Shown: positions 53,483-63,260, counted from the stretch's first letter. The stretch is 64,000 nt of DNA from Roseomonas alba (GCF_019430885.1 NZ_JAHYBZ010000006.1:186001-250000); one strand, 5' to 3'. Numbers and translations: made by a program. The notes: generated by a model from the letters alone, not told the origin.

Positions 53483-56341
53483 ATGACCGGCCAGATCCGT
53501 ATCCGCGGCGCGCGCCAGCACAATCTCAAGGACGTCGATCTCGACATCCCCCGCGACACGCTGACCGTCGTCACCGGCCTGTCGGGATCGGGCAAATCCT
53601 CGCTCGCCTTCGACACCATCTATGCCGAGGGCCAGCGCCGCTACGTCGAATCGCTCTCGGCCTATGCGCGGCAGTTCCTGCAACTGATGCAGAAGCCCGA
53701 TGTCGATTCGATCGAGGGCCTGTCGCCGGCCATCTCCATCGAGCAGAAGACCACCAGCCACAATCCGCGATCCACGGTCGGCACGGTCACCGAGATCCAC
53801 GACTACATGCGCCTGCTCTGGGCGCGCGCCGGCGTGCCCTATTCCCCCGCCACGGGCCTGCCGATCGAGGCCCAGACCGTCTCCCAGATGGTCGATCGCG
53901 TGATGGCGATGCCGGAAGGAACGCGCCTGCTGCTGCTCGCCCCCATCGCCCGCGGCAAGAAGGGCGAGTTCAGGAAGGAGATCGCGGAGCTCCAGCGCCG
54001 CGGCTTCGAGCGCGTGAAGGTGAACGGCGAACTCTACCTGATCGGTGAGGCGCCGAAACTCGACAAGAAGCTGAAGCACGACATCGAGGCGGTGATCGAC
54101 CGCATCGTGGTACGGGAGGGCATCGCATCGCGCCTCGCGGACAGCTTCGAGACGGCGCTCGGCCTGTCGGACGGCATTGCCTATGCCGAGAATGCCGACA
54201 CCCAGGAACGCACGGTGTTCAGCGCGAAATTCGCCTGCCCCGTCAGCGGCTTCACCATCGAGGAGATCGAGCCCCGGCTGTTCTCCTTCAACTCCCCGCA
54301 CGGCGCCTGCCCGGCCTGCGACGGACTGGGCACGGAGACCTTCTTCGATCCGCAGCTTGTCGTGCCGCAGGATGATGTCTCGCTGAAGGATGGTGCGGTC
54401 GCGCCCTGGACCGGGGTGCAGTCGCCCTACTACACGCAGACGCTGGACAGCCTGGCGAAGCACTTCAAATTCGCCATGACGACGCCCTGGCAGGACATCC
54501 CGGCCGCGGTGCGCAAGCAGATCCTGTTCGGCACCGATGACGTGGTGACCCTGCGCTACAAGGATGGCTTGCGCGCCTATGAGGTGAAGAAGCCCTTCGA
54601 GGGTGTGATCCCCAACCTCGAGCGCCGCTTCAAGGAAAGCGACAATCCCTGGGTGCGCGAGGACTTGTCCCGCTACCAGGCGCAGAAGCCCTGTGCCGTC
54701 TGCGCCGGATACCGGCTGAAGCCGCAGGCGCTATCGGTTAAGATCGCCGGCAAGCACATCGGCGAGGCCTCCGAGCTGTCCATCCGCCGGTCGCGCGACT
54801 GGTTCGCGACGGTGATGGAGACGCTGACCCCGCAGCGCCAGGAAATCGCGCGGCGCATCCTGCGCGAGATCGAGGAACGCCTGCAGTTCCTGGTCGATGT
54901 GGGGCTGGACTATCTCTCGCTCGGCCGTTCGTCAGCCACGCTGTCGGGCGGCGAATCCCAGCGCATCCGGCTGGCCTCGCAGATCGGGTCCGGGCTGACG
55001 GGCGTGCTGTATGTGCTGGACGAGCCCTCCATCGGCCTGCATCAGCGCGACAATGAACGCCTGCTCGGGACGCTGCGGCGCCTGCGCGACCTCGGCAACA
55101 CCGTGCTGGTCGTGGAACACGATGAGGACGCGATCCGCCAGGCCGACTACCTGGTCGATATCGGTCCGGCCGCGGGCAAGGGCGGCGGGCGCGTCATCGC
55201 CCAGGGCACGCCGGCCGAGGTCGCGGCCAACCCCGCCTCCATCACCGGCCAATATCTCTCGGGCGCGCGGCGCATCGAGGTGCCGGCGACCCGCCGCAAG
55301 CCTGACCGCAAGAAGCAGCTCAAGGTCATCGGCGCGACCGGCAACAATCTGAAGAACCTGTCGGCCGCCATCCCGCTCGGCACCTTCACCTGCGTCACCG
55401 GCGTCTCGGGCGGCGGCAAGTCGACCCTGGTGATCGAGACGCTCTACAAGGCGGCCTCCCGCCGCCTGATGGGCGCGGCCGAGGTCCCCGCCCCGCATGA
55501 CCGCATTGAGGGGCTGGAGCATCTCGACAAGATCATCGACATCGACCAGTCGCCAATCGGTCGCACGCCGCGGTCGAACCCCGCGACCTATACGGGGCTA
55601 TTCGGGCCGATCCGCGACTGGTTCTCCGAAATGCCGGAATCCCGGGCGCGCGGCTACAAGGCCGGCCGCTTCAGCTTCAACGTCAAGGGTGGCCGCTGCG
55701 AGGCCTGCCAGGGCGACGGCGTCATCAAGATCGAGATGCACTTCCTGCCCGACGTCTACGTCACCTGCGACACCTGCAAGGGCAAGCGCTACAACCGCGA
55801 GACGCTGGAGGTGAAGTTCCGCGGCAAGTCCATCGCCGACGTGCTGGACATGACGGTGGATGAGGGCGTGGAGTTCTTCTCCGCCGTGCCCTCCATCCGC
55901 GACAAGCTCTCCGTCCTGCGCGATGTCGGCCTCGGCTACATCCATCTCGGCCAGCAGGCGACGACGCTGTCGGGTGGCGAGGCGCAGCGCATCAAGCTGT
56001 CGAAAGAACTCTCCCGCCGTGCCACGGGCCGCACGCTCTACATCCTCGACGAACCCACCACCGGGCTGCATTTCGAGGATGTGCGCAAGCTGCTCGAAGT
56101 GCTCCACGCCCTGGTGGAACAGGGCAACACGGTCGTGGTGATCGAGCACAACCTCGAAGTCATCAAGACCGCCGACTGGGTGCTGGATCTGGGGCCGGAG
56201 GGCGGTGAAGGCGGCGGGCGGCTGATCGCCGAAGGAACGCCGGAGGACATCGCCGCGGTCGCCGAAAGCCATACCGGCCGCTTCCTCGCCCCCCTGCTGG
56301 AACGCGTCGAGGTCAAGCCGGCCAAGCGCCGCCGCGCCTGA
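53483..56341 (+). CDS. uvrA: Excinuclease ABC subunit A
   Basis: 952 residues from the ATG at 53483 ([20 protein letters not shown]). First ATPase: Walker [15 protein letters not shown] (residues 31-44), then the zinc modules with CPACDGLG and [10 protein letters not shown], signature [20 protein letters not shown] and Walker [14 protein letters not shown]. Second ATPase: [15 protein letters not shown], the zinc finger CEACQGDG with CDTCKGKRY, signature [17 protein letters not shown] and Walker [14 protein letters not shown]. It finds bulky DNA lesions and loads UvrB in nucleotide excision repair. An SOS box lies upstream. Its stop abuts that of the convergent glycosyltransferase gene (TGATCA). 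Confidence 0.97.
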   Translation: MTGQIRIRGARQHNLKDVDLDIPRDTLTVVTGLSGSGKSSLAFDTIYAEGQRRYVESLSAYARQFLQLMQKPDVDSIEGLSPAISIEQKTTSHNPRSTVGTVTEIHDYMRLLWARAGVPYSPATGLPIEAQTVSQMVDRVMAMPEGTRLLLLAPIARGKKGEFRKEIAELQRRGFERVKVNGELYLIGEAPKLDKKLKHDIEAVIDRIVVREGIASRLADSFETALGLSDGIAYAENADTQERTVFSAKFACPVSGFTIEEIEPRLFSFNSPHGACPACDGLGTETFFDPQLVVPQDDVSLKDGAVAPWTGVQSPYYTQTLDSLAKHFKFAMTTPWQDIPAAVRKQILFGTDDVVTLRYKDGLRAYEVKKPFEGVIPNLERRFKESDNPWVREDLSRYQAQKPCAVCAGYRLKPQALSVKIAGKHIGEASELSIRRSRDWFATVMETLTPQRQEIARRILREIEERLQFLVDVGLDYLSLGRSSATLSGGESQRIRLASQIGSGLTGVLYVLDEPSIGLHQRDNERLLGTLRRLRDLGNTVLVVEHDEDAIRQADYLVDIGPAAGKGGGRVIAQGTPAEVAANPASITGQYLSGARRIEVPATRRKPDRKKQLKVIGATGNNLKNLSAAIPLGTFTCVTGVSGGGKSTLVIETLYKAASRRLMGAAEVPAPHDRIEGLEHLDKIIDIDQSPIGRTPRSNPATYTGLFGPIRDWFSEMPESRARGYKAGRFSFNVKGGRCEACQGDGVIKIEMHFLPDVYVTCDTCKGKRYNRETLEVKFRGKSIADVLDMTVDEGVEFFSAVPSIRDKLSVLRDVGLGYIHLGQQATTLSGGEAQRIKLSKELSRRATGRTLYILDEPTTGLHFEDVRKLLEVLHALVEQGNTVVVIEHNLEVIKTADWVLDLGPEGGEGGGRLIAEGTPEDIAAVAESHTGRFLAPLLERVEVKPAKRRRA

Positions 56342-57469
56342 TCACGGGCCGGTCTGGCGCCGGAAATCCTTCATGCGGACGATCTCGCGCCGCAGGGCGC
56401 GGATCGTCGTCTTGCCCGCATGCCGGGCCATCACGGCGGGCGGCACCTGCCGCAGGTCCAACAGCAGGTGCCACAGCGCCGCGATGTCCGCCTCGGTCGC
56501 CAGCCGGTCGGGGTCGTCCTGCCGGGCTTCCAGCCGCGCGATCGTCGGTTCCAGAGTGTCGCGCCGCCAGGCGGCCAGCCGATGGCGCGCCGTCTCGGCG
56601 ATGCGCGCGACCTGCTCGCCGCGCAGGGGGCGGAAGGTGAAGCGCTCCGCCTCGGCCCAGCGCATCCCCTCGAAGCCCAGATCGGCGAAGATCTTCTGGT
56701 TGAAGTGCTCCCCCTCGCGGCCGATGTAGCGCCCGAAGCAGACCGTCGTGCCGAGCCGCGCCAGGCCAAGTTCGCCACAGGCGAGTTCGGAGGCGGCATC
56801 CTGGCTCACCCCGCCCACCGCCAGTTCGCGGTCCCGCCACAGGCGGAACAGGCGCAGCCGGTTGCGGGCGCGATAGTCGTTGCGCCGGATCTCCTCCCAC
56901 CAGACGGCGTTGCGCTCGATGATACGGCGCCACGCCGCGCGCCGCAGGCCGAAGCCCCAGTGATGGCCGAGCTGACGCAGCCCCACCTCGGGCCCGGGCT
57001 CGGGCTCAGGCTGCGAGCCATAGGGTGCGAAGTAGCCGACCTGGTCGGCGAAGGGTTCGGTCGCCGCGCGCATCGCCTCCAGCGCCGCGAGGTAGAGCGG
57101 GCCGGGTTCGAGATCGTCCTCGAAGAAGTAGCCGGTGTCGCAGTCCAGCGTCTCGAAGACGTGACGCTGGCCGCGCAGGATATTCTCGGCGATGCCAAGA
57201 TTATGCGGCGAGGCCAGCACCTCGCCCTGCGGGAAATGATGCCGGAAGACCTCGACGCTACGCCGCAGCTTCGCCGGCTCCGCGTGACGGTGGCCCGTGC
57301 GCCGGGACACGCCGCCGTCCTGGGCCAGGATCACCCGCGCCGGATCGACCGTCACCTGGGTCTGCGCCAGCAGTCCGCGGCACAGAACCTCCAGATAGTC
57401 GGGACGGTCGAAGGAGAAGATCACGATCGGCACCGGGCAAAGCCCCGGCGGCACACCCTCGATGATCAT
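56342..57469 (-). CDS. Glycosyltransferase, GT-A fold (family 2-like)
   Basis: 375 residues from the ATG at 57469 (MIIEGVPPGLCPVPIVIFSF); a Met at 57499 is possible. The N-terminal nucleotide-sugar fold has PVPIVIFSFDRPDYLEVLCR, PARVILAQDGGVSRRTGHRH and the acidic metal motif GYFFEDDLEPGPLYLAALEA. An acceptor region with HHWGFGLRRAAWRRIIERN and FNQKIFADLGFEGMRWAEAE follows. The C-terminal 100 residues are helical. No membrane segment is seen, so it acts at the cytosolic face. No other polysaccharide genes are near, so acceptor and sugar are unknown. Its stop touches that of uvrA. Confidence 0.82.
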   Translation of the reverse strand: MIIEGVPPGLCPVPIVIFSFDRPDYLEVLCRGLLAQTQVTVDPARVILAQDGGVSRRTGHRHAEPAKLRRSVEVFRHHFPQGEVLASPHNLGIAENILRGQRHVFETLDCDTGYFFEDDLEPGPLYLAALEAMRAATEPFADQVGYFAPYGSQPEPEPGPEVGLRQLGHHWGFGLRRAAWRRIIERNAVWWEEIRRNDYRARNRLRLFRLWRDRELAVGGVSQDAASELACGELGLARLGTTVCFGRYIGREGEHFNQKIFADLGFEGMRWAEAERFTFRPLRGEQVARIAETARHRLAAWRRDTLEPTIARLEARQDDPDRLATEADIAALWHLLLDLRQVPPAVMARHAGKTTIRALRREIVRMKDFRRQTGP

Positions 57470-57522
57470 CCTGCCTGTCCCGCGCACTGTTCCGGCCATG
57501 CTTCTCAGGCCGGGCCCGGCCG

Positions 57523-58317
57523 TCAAGTCGGCGGCAGCCCGCCGGCCTGACGCACCCGGGCACGTTCCTCCGCGCTCAGCGTCACGAAGCGCAGCTTCTC
57601 ATCCAACGGAAAGGCCGCACCGCCTTCCGTCGGCCGCAACGCCAGCACCATCCCGCGCTGCGCATCGATCACGAAGGGCTTGTCCTTCTTGCGCACCGGC
57701 CATTCGAAGGTGGCGCCGCGTTCGTCCTGCACGCGCCAGCTCGGCCCCGTTCCCCAGCCGGCGAAGCGGACCGGCACGGGTTCCAGCGGACGGCCGGACA
57801 GTGCCTTCACCTCGCGCGCCTTGCCCTGGCCCTTGGTGGCCGCGACGATCAGCCCGCCGATCAACAGGATCGCGAAGACCACGCCGCCGGCCGCGGTCAG
57901 CATGCGGTTCGTCAGGCGCTCCAGCCCTAGATCGGTGCTGACCAGGCCCGGCCGCGCGGGATCCATCATCGGAATGACCGACCAGGACCCCATATGCGGT
58001 TCGACGAACATGTAGGACAGCTTGCGCGACCCCTGCCCGTCCTTGCCGCGCCAAGTCAGCGTGACCTCGCAATCCTGGAACAGGAACATGCGGGATCGGC
58101 AGCGGCCATCCGTCACCCGCACCTGCGGTGCTGGCACCGCGGCATCGCGGATGGCGAGATCGTCCCGGATCTCCGGCACGATCTGCACGGCGACGAGCGC
58201 GAGGAAGCCGCCGAACAGCACCAGGCCGAGCAGCGCCATCAGCCAGGCCCCGATCGATCCCCGGCCGGGCTTCAGGGTCAGCGGACGTCGCGGAAAGGCA
58301 GCGAGGACGGGATGCAT
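57523..58317 (-). CDS. Membrane protein of unknown function, two TM segments (DUF3592-like)
   Basis: 264 residues from the ATG at 58317 (MHPVLAAFPRRPLTLKPGRG). TM1 is at about 22-48 (AWLMALLGLVLFGGFLALVA) and TM2 at about 142-160 (LTAAGGVVFAILLIGGLIVA). Between them a short extracytoplasmic domain has two Cys (DGRCRSRMFLFQDCEVTLTW), a layout resembling DUF3592. The C-terminal 100 residues are soluble and contain GTGPSWRVQDERGATFEWPV. No function can be assigned. It starts 14 bases after another unknown gene and forms a likely two-gene operon with it. Confidence 0.72.
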   Translation of the reverse strand: MHPVLAAFPRRPLTLKPGRGSIGAWLMALLGLVLFGGFLALVAVQIVPEIRDDLAIRDAAVPAPQVRVTDGRCRSRMFLFQDCEVTLTWRGKDGQGSRKLSYMFVEPHMGSWSVIPMMDPARPGLVSTDLGLERLTNRMLTAAGGVVFAILLIGGLIVAATKGQGKAREVKALSGRPLEPVPVRFAGWGTGPSWRVQDERGATFEWPVRKKDKPFVIDAQRGMVLALRPTEGGAAFPLDEKLRFVTLSAEERARVRQAGGLPPT

Positions 58318-58331
58318 CGTCGGGCTCCGGG

Positions 58332-58955
58332 TCAGGGCATCGGGAAGGGAATCGGCGCGAAGCCACCATCGCGTAGCGAGGACCATTGCGTCAGCGGCAT
58401 CTTCGGCAGCACGTCGAAGCAGGCGAGCGCGATCGGCGAGGGCTTCCACGCCGCGAAGTCGCGCAGGCCGGGGATGAAGTTCTGCGAGATCTCGTAGCCG
58501 CCATACCAGGCCATGGGCACGCCCTGCTTCTCGCGCACCGCCGGGTCGGGGTCCTCCATCACCGGGAAGCCGCGCCCGTTCCAGGCGCGCAGCGTGTCGC
58601 GCACGATCACCCAGAACAGTGTGTCCGCCACGCCGAAATCCGGCGTCAGGGCGAGCTTCATACGCACCATCTGGCTGATCCCGGTGCCGGAATCCTCGCT
58701 GCGCCCCGCGATCTCGTGGAAGGTGCTGCTGGTCATCCACCAGGGCGAGGTCAGGTTCACCCAGTCGGGGACCGGATTGCCTTTGTCGTCCACCGAATGG
58801 CCGATGCGAATCAGCACCTGGCCGGGCCGGATCTTGACCTGCTGGGGGAAGGAAATGCCGCCGCGGGCCGCCCTTGCGGACGGGTTCCAGCCCTGCGCGA
58901 AGGCGAGGTTCCTATCGCCCGTCGTGCCGCCGAACTCAGCATCGTTCGCTGCCAT
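58332..58955 (-). CDS. Protein of unknown function
   Basis: 207 residues from the ATG at 58955, behind AGGAGATTC. No signal peptide or membrane segment is visible. Notable parts are ISFPQQVKIRPGQVLIRIGH, DWVNLTSPWWMTSSTFHEIA, MVRMKLALTPDFGVADTLFW and PMAWYGGYEISQNFIPGLRD; the protein is rich in Trp, Pro and Gly. I do not recognise the family. The coupling to a two-TM protein gene suggests a pair that acts at the membrane. Confidence 0.68.
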   Translation of the reverse strand: MAANDAEFGGTTGDRNLAFAQGWNPSARAARGGISFPQQVKIRPGQVLIRIGHSVDDKGNPVPDWVNLTSPWWMTSSTFHEIAGRSEDSGTGISQMVRMKLALTPDFGVADTLFWVIVRDTLRAWNGRGFPVMEDPDPAVREKQGVPMAWYGGYEISQNFIPGLRDFAAWKPSPIALACFDVLPKMPLTQWSSLRDGGFAPIPFPMP

Positions 58956-59030
58956 GATCCGAATCTCCTGGTCGTCAGTCGCAGTGGCGCGCTTGCTACT
59001 GCGGGTCCGGCGATCGGGCGACGAAGTGGA

Positions 59031-59840
59031 TCACACGCGATGCCGCAGCCCCGCCCAGGAGACGGCGAGGCGATCGCCGAGGCCGCGTTCCCCCGTCGCC
59101 TGACCGCGGGCGAGCCGGGCAAGATCGCGCCGCGCCAGCACGGCGGGCAGCGCGGCGGCGATGGCTTCGGCCGGCACGTCACGCCGTGCGTCGGCCAGCG
59201 CGGTCAGGCCCTCCGCCGCCATCTCCCGGACCAAGGCTGCGACCGGCGGGGAATCGGGGGCGGCGATGGCGTCCTCGGCCGTCAGGCCAGCGGCCGCCAG
59301 CCGGTCGGCCGGCAGCAGGCAGCGGCCCTGCGCCGCATGGACCGGAATGCTGCGCAGCACGCCGGCGAGGCCATAGGCGGCTCCGAGGGCACGCAGCACC
59401 TCGCAGGCTTCCGGCGCGGCGCCCAGCAGGCGCCCGGCCACCGCCGACCAGCCCCCCGCCGTCCCCCGCAGCCAGGTCACGAAATCCTGTTCGGTGGCGA
59501 GGCCGCCCTCCTCCGTCTCCGCTTCCCGCGCGTCGATCAGGCCGAGAAGCGCATCGGGATCGAGCGCGCCATCGGTCACGGCATCGTGCAGCGGCCCGGC
59601 GACCTCATGCCGTCGCGCCGGGCGGCCGCTGCGCGCCTCCTCCACCGCGTCACGCCACCATTGCAGGCGGATCAGCGCGGCGAGCGGGTTGCTCGCGGCC
59701 TCCCGCGCCCGCGCCAGCTCGTGGTTCAGGGCGATCAGGGCGAAGACCGCCTCGCGCCGCGCCTCAGGCGCGAACAGGGCGCAGAGGAAGCGATCGGGGT
59801 CGTGTGTGCGCGCGAAGGCGCCGATGGCGGAAAGGCTCAC
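59031..59840 (-). CDS. Squalene/phytoene synthase family protein (NDUFAF6-like)
   Basis: 269 residues. The fold is recognisable from RTHDPDRFLCALFAPEARRE, LIALNHELARAREAASNPLA, LIRLQWWRDAVEEARSG and GAAYGLAGVLRSIPVHAAQG with RCLLPADRLAAAG. The first Asp-rich motif of true prenyl synthases (DxxxD) is replaced by HELARAREA, and no second Asp motif is clear. This matches the catalytically altered subgroup linked to complex I assembly (NDUFAF6) rather than carotenoid or hopanoid synthases. No nuo genes are in the window. It is divergent from sodB with 125 bases between starts. Confidence 0.8.
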   Translation of the reverse strand: MSLSAIGAFARTHDPDRFLCALFAPEARREAVFALIALNHELARAREAASNPLAALIRLQWWRDAVEEARSGRPARRHEVAGPLHDAVTDGALDPDALLGLIDAREAETEEGGLATEQDFVTWLRGTAGGWSAVAGRLLGAAPEACEVLRALGAAYGLAGVLRSIPVHAAQGRCLLPADRLAAAGLTAEDAIAAPDSPPVAALVREMAAEGLTALADARRDVPAEAIAAALPAVLARRDLARLARGQATGERGLGDRLAVSWAGLRHRV

Positions 59841-59965
59841 GGGCAGCGATATGCGGGCTGCCGTCGCGCAAAGGAAGCCCGCACGCGGTTGACGCGCGAT
59901 AAGCCGCCGCCTACCTCGGCCAGGAGGCGCGGCCCGCGCTTCGTCCGACGATCGGGAGAGACCCC

Positions 59966-60607
59966 ATGGCCTTCAGCCTTCCCCCTCTGCCCTATGCCAC
60001 CGGCGCGCTCGCCGCCAACGGCATGTGCCAGGAGACGCTCGAACTCCACCACGGCAAGCATCACAACGCCTATGTCACCGCGCTGAACGGCTTCATCGAG
60101 AGCAAGGGCCTCGGCGGCAAGTCGCTCGAGACCATCGTGGCCGAGGCCGGCAAGGCCGGCGCCGACGGCCTGCCCGTGCTGAACCAGGCTGGCCAGCACT
60201 ACAATCACTGCCTGTTCTGGAACGTGATGGCGCCGGGTGGCGCGCATGGCGAGAGCCTGCCCGCCGCGCTCGCCGCGAAGATCGACAGCGACCTCGGCGG
60301 CCTCGCGAAGTTCAAGGAGGACTTCAAGGCCGCCGGCGCGACGCAGTTCGGCTCGGGCTGGGCCTGGCTGATCATCGGCACCGACGGCAAGCTGAAGGTG
60401 ACGAAGACCCCGAACGGCGCGAACCCGATCTCGACCGGCGAAGGCAAGCCGATCCTCGGCGTCGATGTGTGGGAGCACGCCTACTACCTCGACTTCCGCA
60501 ACGTGCGCCCGAACTACCTGGCGAACTTCCTCGACAAGCTGGTGAACTGGGACGTTGTCGCCGATCTGATGGGCAAGGGTGGCTTCACCTCCGGCCAGTC
60601 GGCCTGA
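59966..60607 (+). CDS. sodB: Superoxide dismutase, iron type
   Basis: 213 residues from the ATG at 59966. Metal ligands: His28 in LELHHGKHHNAYV, His81 in QHYNHCLFWNVM, and Asp/His in GVDVWEHAYYLDF. Gln77 four residues before His81 is the iron-type second-shell Gln. DGLPVLNQ and TQFGSGWAWLIIGTDGKL are also typical. It converts superoxide to O2 and H2O2 in the cytosol. A real rho-independent terminator follows the gene, so it is probably monocistronic. No metal-switch operator was seen upstream. Confidence 0.94.
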   Translation: MAFSLPPLPYATGALAANGMCQETLELHHGKHHNAYVTALNGFIESKGLGGKSLETIVAEAGKAGADGLPVLNQAGQHYNHCLFWNVMAPGGAHGESLPAALAAKIDSDLGGLAKFKEDFKAAGATQFGSGWAWLIIGTDGKLKVTKTPNGANPISTGEGKPILGVDVWEHAYYLDFRNVRPNYLANFLDKLVNWDVVADLMGKGGFTSGQSA

Positions 60608-60630
60608 TCCGTCACGGATCGGCAGGAATC

Positions 60631-60666
60631 GGGCGCCGGGGACTTCCCTGGCGCCCTTTTCGTTTG
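60631..60666 (+). terminator. Rho-independent terminator of sodB
   Basis: GGGCGCCGGGG and CCCTGGCGCCC pair over 11 bp with one G-T pair around a 4-base loop ACTT. TTTTCGTTT follows at once. It starts 24 bases after the sodB stop and ends before the next gene. This is the best intrinsic terminator in the window. Confidence 0.85.
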
Positions 60667-60678
60667 CAGGACGCCGCG

Positions 60679-61224
60679 ATGCGCCGCCGCCTTGCGCTGA
60701 TGCTGGCCTTCGCTGCGGTGCCGGCCGCCTCGCAGGGTGTCGCCTTTCCCCTGGGTGACCCGGCGGCGCTGGGTGCGGCGTTGCAGCGGCATTTCAACGA
60801 ACCCCTGCGCGTCGAGGAGATCCGCCGCTTCGGTCCGGTCGCCGCCCTGCGAGTCTTCTTCGCGCGCCGCGCGAACAGCAATGAGCAATGGCTCGTCATC
60901 CTGCGCGAGAGCCACGTCGTCGCCGTGATGGACGAGGCGAGACGGTTGGCGCGCGAGATTCAGGCCAACCTGCTGGCGGCGCATCCCGACGCGCTGCTCG
61001 ATGTCGGTACCCAGGCCTTCATCCGGCAGCGCAGCCTGCCCGAAGGCGGGCAACGCCTGGTCTTCGCCTTGCCGGTGCTCGACGGCTGCCGCGCCTGCGC
61101 CGTCATCGGCATCGCGCGCATCGCCCTCGATGCGGGGGCCGATGGCGCCTGGCGCGGCGCGGTCGGCCTCGGCACCGTGCCGGCAACGACGGGTCAGGGC
61201 TGGACCGCCGATCCGCGGCTGTAG
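60679..61224 (+). CDS. Secreted protein of unknown function
   Basis: 181 residues from the ATG at 60679 (MRRRLALMLAFAAVPAASQG), a signal peptide. The long upstream frame overlaps sodB out of phase and is not coding. The mature part has RVEEIRRFGPVAALRVFFAR, RNSNEQ-type loop and VLDGCRACAVIGIARIALDA with two Cys in C-x-x-C spacing. It is probably periplasmic. I do not recognise the family. It lies after the sodB terminator and converges on the histidine kinase gene with 12 bases between stops. Confidence 0.7.
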   Translation: MRRRLALMLAFAAVPAASQGVAFPLGDPAALGAALQRHFNEPLRVEEIRRFGPVAALRVFFARRANSNEQWLVILRESHVVAVMDEARRLAREIQANLLAAHPDALLDVGTQAFIRQRSLPEGGQRLVFALPVLDGCRACAVIGIARIALDAGADGAWRGAVGLGTVPATTGQGWTADPRL

Positions 61225-61236
61225 GGCCGGAATCGG

Positions 61237-63057
61237 TCAGACGCGCACCCGCGTCGCCTCGGCAATGGCCAGCAGCAGCGACATGCGGTCGATGGGCTTC
61301 GAGACATGACCGTCCATGCCGGCCTCGAGGCAGGCGCGCACCTCGTCCGGCGCGGCCTCGGCGGTCAGGGCGATGATGGGCAGTTGCCCCGCCGGCGCGG
61401 GCAGCGCGCGGATGCGCGCGGTCGTGGCGAAGCCGTCCATCCCGGGCATGTGGATGTCCATGAGCACGACGTCCGGCAGCGGCCCGCTCTCGATCGCCGC
61501 GATCGCCGAAGGACCGTCGGCGTAGCAGGCGACCTTGTGGCCGGCCTGCTTCAGCAGAGCCTCCGCCACCATGCGGTTGGCGGCGATGTCGTCGACCACC
61601 AGGATCCGCAGGCCATCGGCCGGCAGGACCGGTTCCGCGGCCGGCTTTTCGGCGGCCATCGCCAGCGTGGCGACGACCAGCGGCAGGGTGATGACGAAGC
61701 TGCTGCCGGCCCCGTCCGGCCCCGGCGCATAAGCCGCCTGCCCGCCCATCGCCCGCGCCAAGGCGGCGGTGATGGCAAGGCCGAGACCCGTTCCCTCCGT
61801 CCCCGCGGCATCGGCGCCCATGCGCTCATAATCCTGGAACAACCGGGCGCGCTGCGCCTCCGGAATACCGGGCCCGTTGTCGGTGACGATGAGCGCGAGC
61901 ATCGCCGGTCCCGCGCTCGCGGCCAGGGTGACGGAGCCGCCTTCCGGCGTGAACTTCACGGCGTTGCCGAGCAGGTTCAGCAGGATCTGGCGGATGCGCA
62001 CCGGATCGAGCATCAGCGACGCGGGCAGAGAGGAGCGGAGTTGCACGTCGAGGGTGATGCCCTTCGCCATGGCGGCGGGGCGGACCAGCTCGACCGCCTC
62101 ATCCAGCAGCCCGCCGAGTTCCACCGGACGCGGCGCCAGTTCGAGCCGCCCGGCCTCGACCCGCGCGAGGTCGAGCACGTCGTTGACAATCGCGACGAGG
62201 TGCCGCCCGGCGCGTTCGAGCGTCGCGGCATGCTCGCGCCGCCCGGGATCGAGCCCGGGATCGCGCGCGAGGAGCTGCGCCATGCCGAGCACCGAATTGA
62301 GCAGCGTGCGCAGCTCGTGGCTCATGCGCGCAAGGAAGCGCGACTTCTCCTCGCTCGCCTTCTCCGAGGCATCGCGCGCCGCGGCCATCGCGGCATTGGA
62401 GCGAAGCTGCGCCTGTTCCTTGGCGAGGGCGACAAGCAGCATCGCGATGCCGACGACGACCACGACGGAGATCAGGGATATGACGGCGAACCAGCCCGTC
62501 TCCGACGGCAGGCGATGGCCGCGCTCCTGGACCGGCAGCACAATCATCAGCGGCGTCCGCGCAGCGTGCAGCACGCCGTTGAGCATCAGTAGCGCGGCGA
62601 GAGGCCGTTGCGAGGGCAGTGGCCGGCTGATCCTTCCGCGCCACACCTCGATGCCCGCGGCGATGCAGTAGCAGCCGGTGACGGCGGACATCACCGCCAC
62701 GCGCCCCGGCAGGCTGTCGTAGATCGCCGGCACCTGGCAGCTCGCCAGCCAGGCCGCCGCGCCGAGGAAGGTCAGGCCCGGCCGCAGCGGCCGCTGCTCG
62801 AACTGGCGCATGCTGCACCAGATCATCCCGTAGGCGACGGCGATCAGGGTGTTCGCGGCGTCGATCGAGATCCAGTTCGGCAGGGAGCCTCGGCCGGAGA
62901 GCAACAGCGTCCCGACCGCCCCGACCAGGTAGGCCCCACCGATGGTCGCCAGGGCACGCTGCTCACGATCCTGCCGCCAAAGCCAAAGCTGCAGGCACCC
63001 CAGGAACAGGGCGAGCACACAGGCAACAGCGAAAACGGTGGGCGGGTGAATCGACAT
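61237..63057 (-). CDS. Hybrid sensor histidine kinase / response regulator
   Basis: 606 residues. Six or seven N-terminal membrane helices span about 5-212 without a large periplasmic loop. The dimerisation box is FLARMSHELRTLLNSVLGMA with phosphorylatable His247; the normally conserved Pro (HELRTPLN) is Leu252. The ATPase part has RQILLNLLGNAVKFTPEGG, TDNGPGIPEAQR and GTEGTGLGLAITAALARAMG. A C-terminal receiver domain (about 485-604) has ILVVDDIAANRM, the phospho-acceptor Asp in VLMDIHMPGMDGFA and Lys in HVSKPIDR. It probably senses a membrane or internal signal and passes phosphate on to a phosphotransfer protein. No partner gene is adjacent. Confidence 0.9.
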   Translation of the reverse strand: MSIHPPTVFAVACVLALFLGCLQLWLWRQDREQRALATIGGAYLVGAVGTLLLSGRGSLPNWISIDAANTLIAVAYGMIWCSMRQFEQRPLRPGLTFLGAAAWLASCQVPAIYDSLPGRVAVMSAVTGCYCIAAGIEVWRGRISRPLPSQRPLAALLMLNGVLHAARTPLMIVLPVQERGHRLPSETGWFAVISLISVVVVVGIAMLLVALAKEQAQLRSNAAMAAARDASEKASEEKSRFLARMSHELRTLLNSVLGMAQLLARDPGLDPGRREHAATLERAGRHLVAIVNDVLDLARVEAGRLELAPRPVELGGLLDEAVELVRPAAMAKGITLDVQLRSSLPASLMLDPVRIRQILLNLLGNAVKFTPEGGSVTLAASAGPAMLALIVTDNGPGIPEAQRARLFQDYERMGADAAGTEGTGLGLAITAALARAMGGQAAYAPGPDGAGSSFVITLPLVVATLAMAAEKPAAEPVLPADGLRILVVDDIAANRMVAEALLKQAGHKVACYADGPSAIAAIESGPLPDVVLMDIHMPGMDGFATTARIRALPAPAGQLPIIALTAEAAPDEVRACLEAGMDGHVSKPIDRMSLLLAIAEATRVRV

Positions 63058-63161
63058 GCACGCGGTCCGGCAGGAGAGTGGCCGAATATAAACCTTTCGT
63101 CACCCCGATCATACGCAGGACAACGCATGCACGTCTAGGCAATCCGATATGCACGCAGTGA

Positions 63162-63182
63162 TGGCAGGCACCCTCCCTGCCA
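63162..63182. other. TGGCAGG inverted repeat near the histidine kinase promoter
   Basis: TGGCAGG and CCTGCCA are separated by seven bases, about 105 bases upstream of the kinase start. It may be an operator or a transcript hairpin; nothing else in 63058-63240 stands out. Confidence 0.3.
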
Positions 63183-63240
63183 CCCCAGCTGTTGCCAAGT
63201 CGCCGTGTCCCCGGCAGCCGGACGACCCCGTCGGGCCATC

Positions 63241-63258
63241 CGCCTGCGGGAGCAGGCG
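63241..63258 (-). terminator. Hairpin after the yajC stop
   Basis: CGCCTGC and GCAGGCG form a 7-bp stem with a 4-base loop, two bases past the minus-strand yajC stop. No T-run is seen. Confidence 0.4.
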
Positions 63259-63260
63259 CG

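Noticed and set aside
59031..59840. A carotenoid or hopanoid synthase (crtB/hpnC/hpnD type)
   Set aside because: The catalytic Asp-rich motif is missing and no other isoprenoid genes are near.
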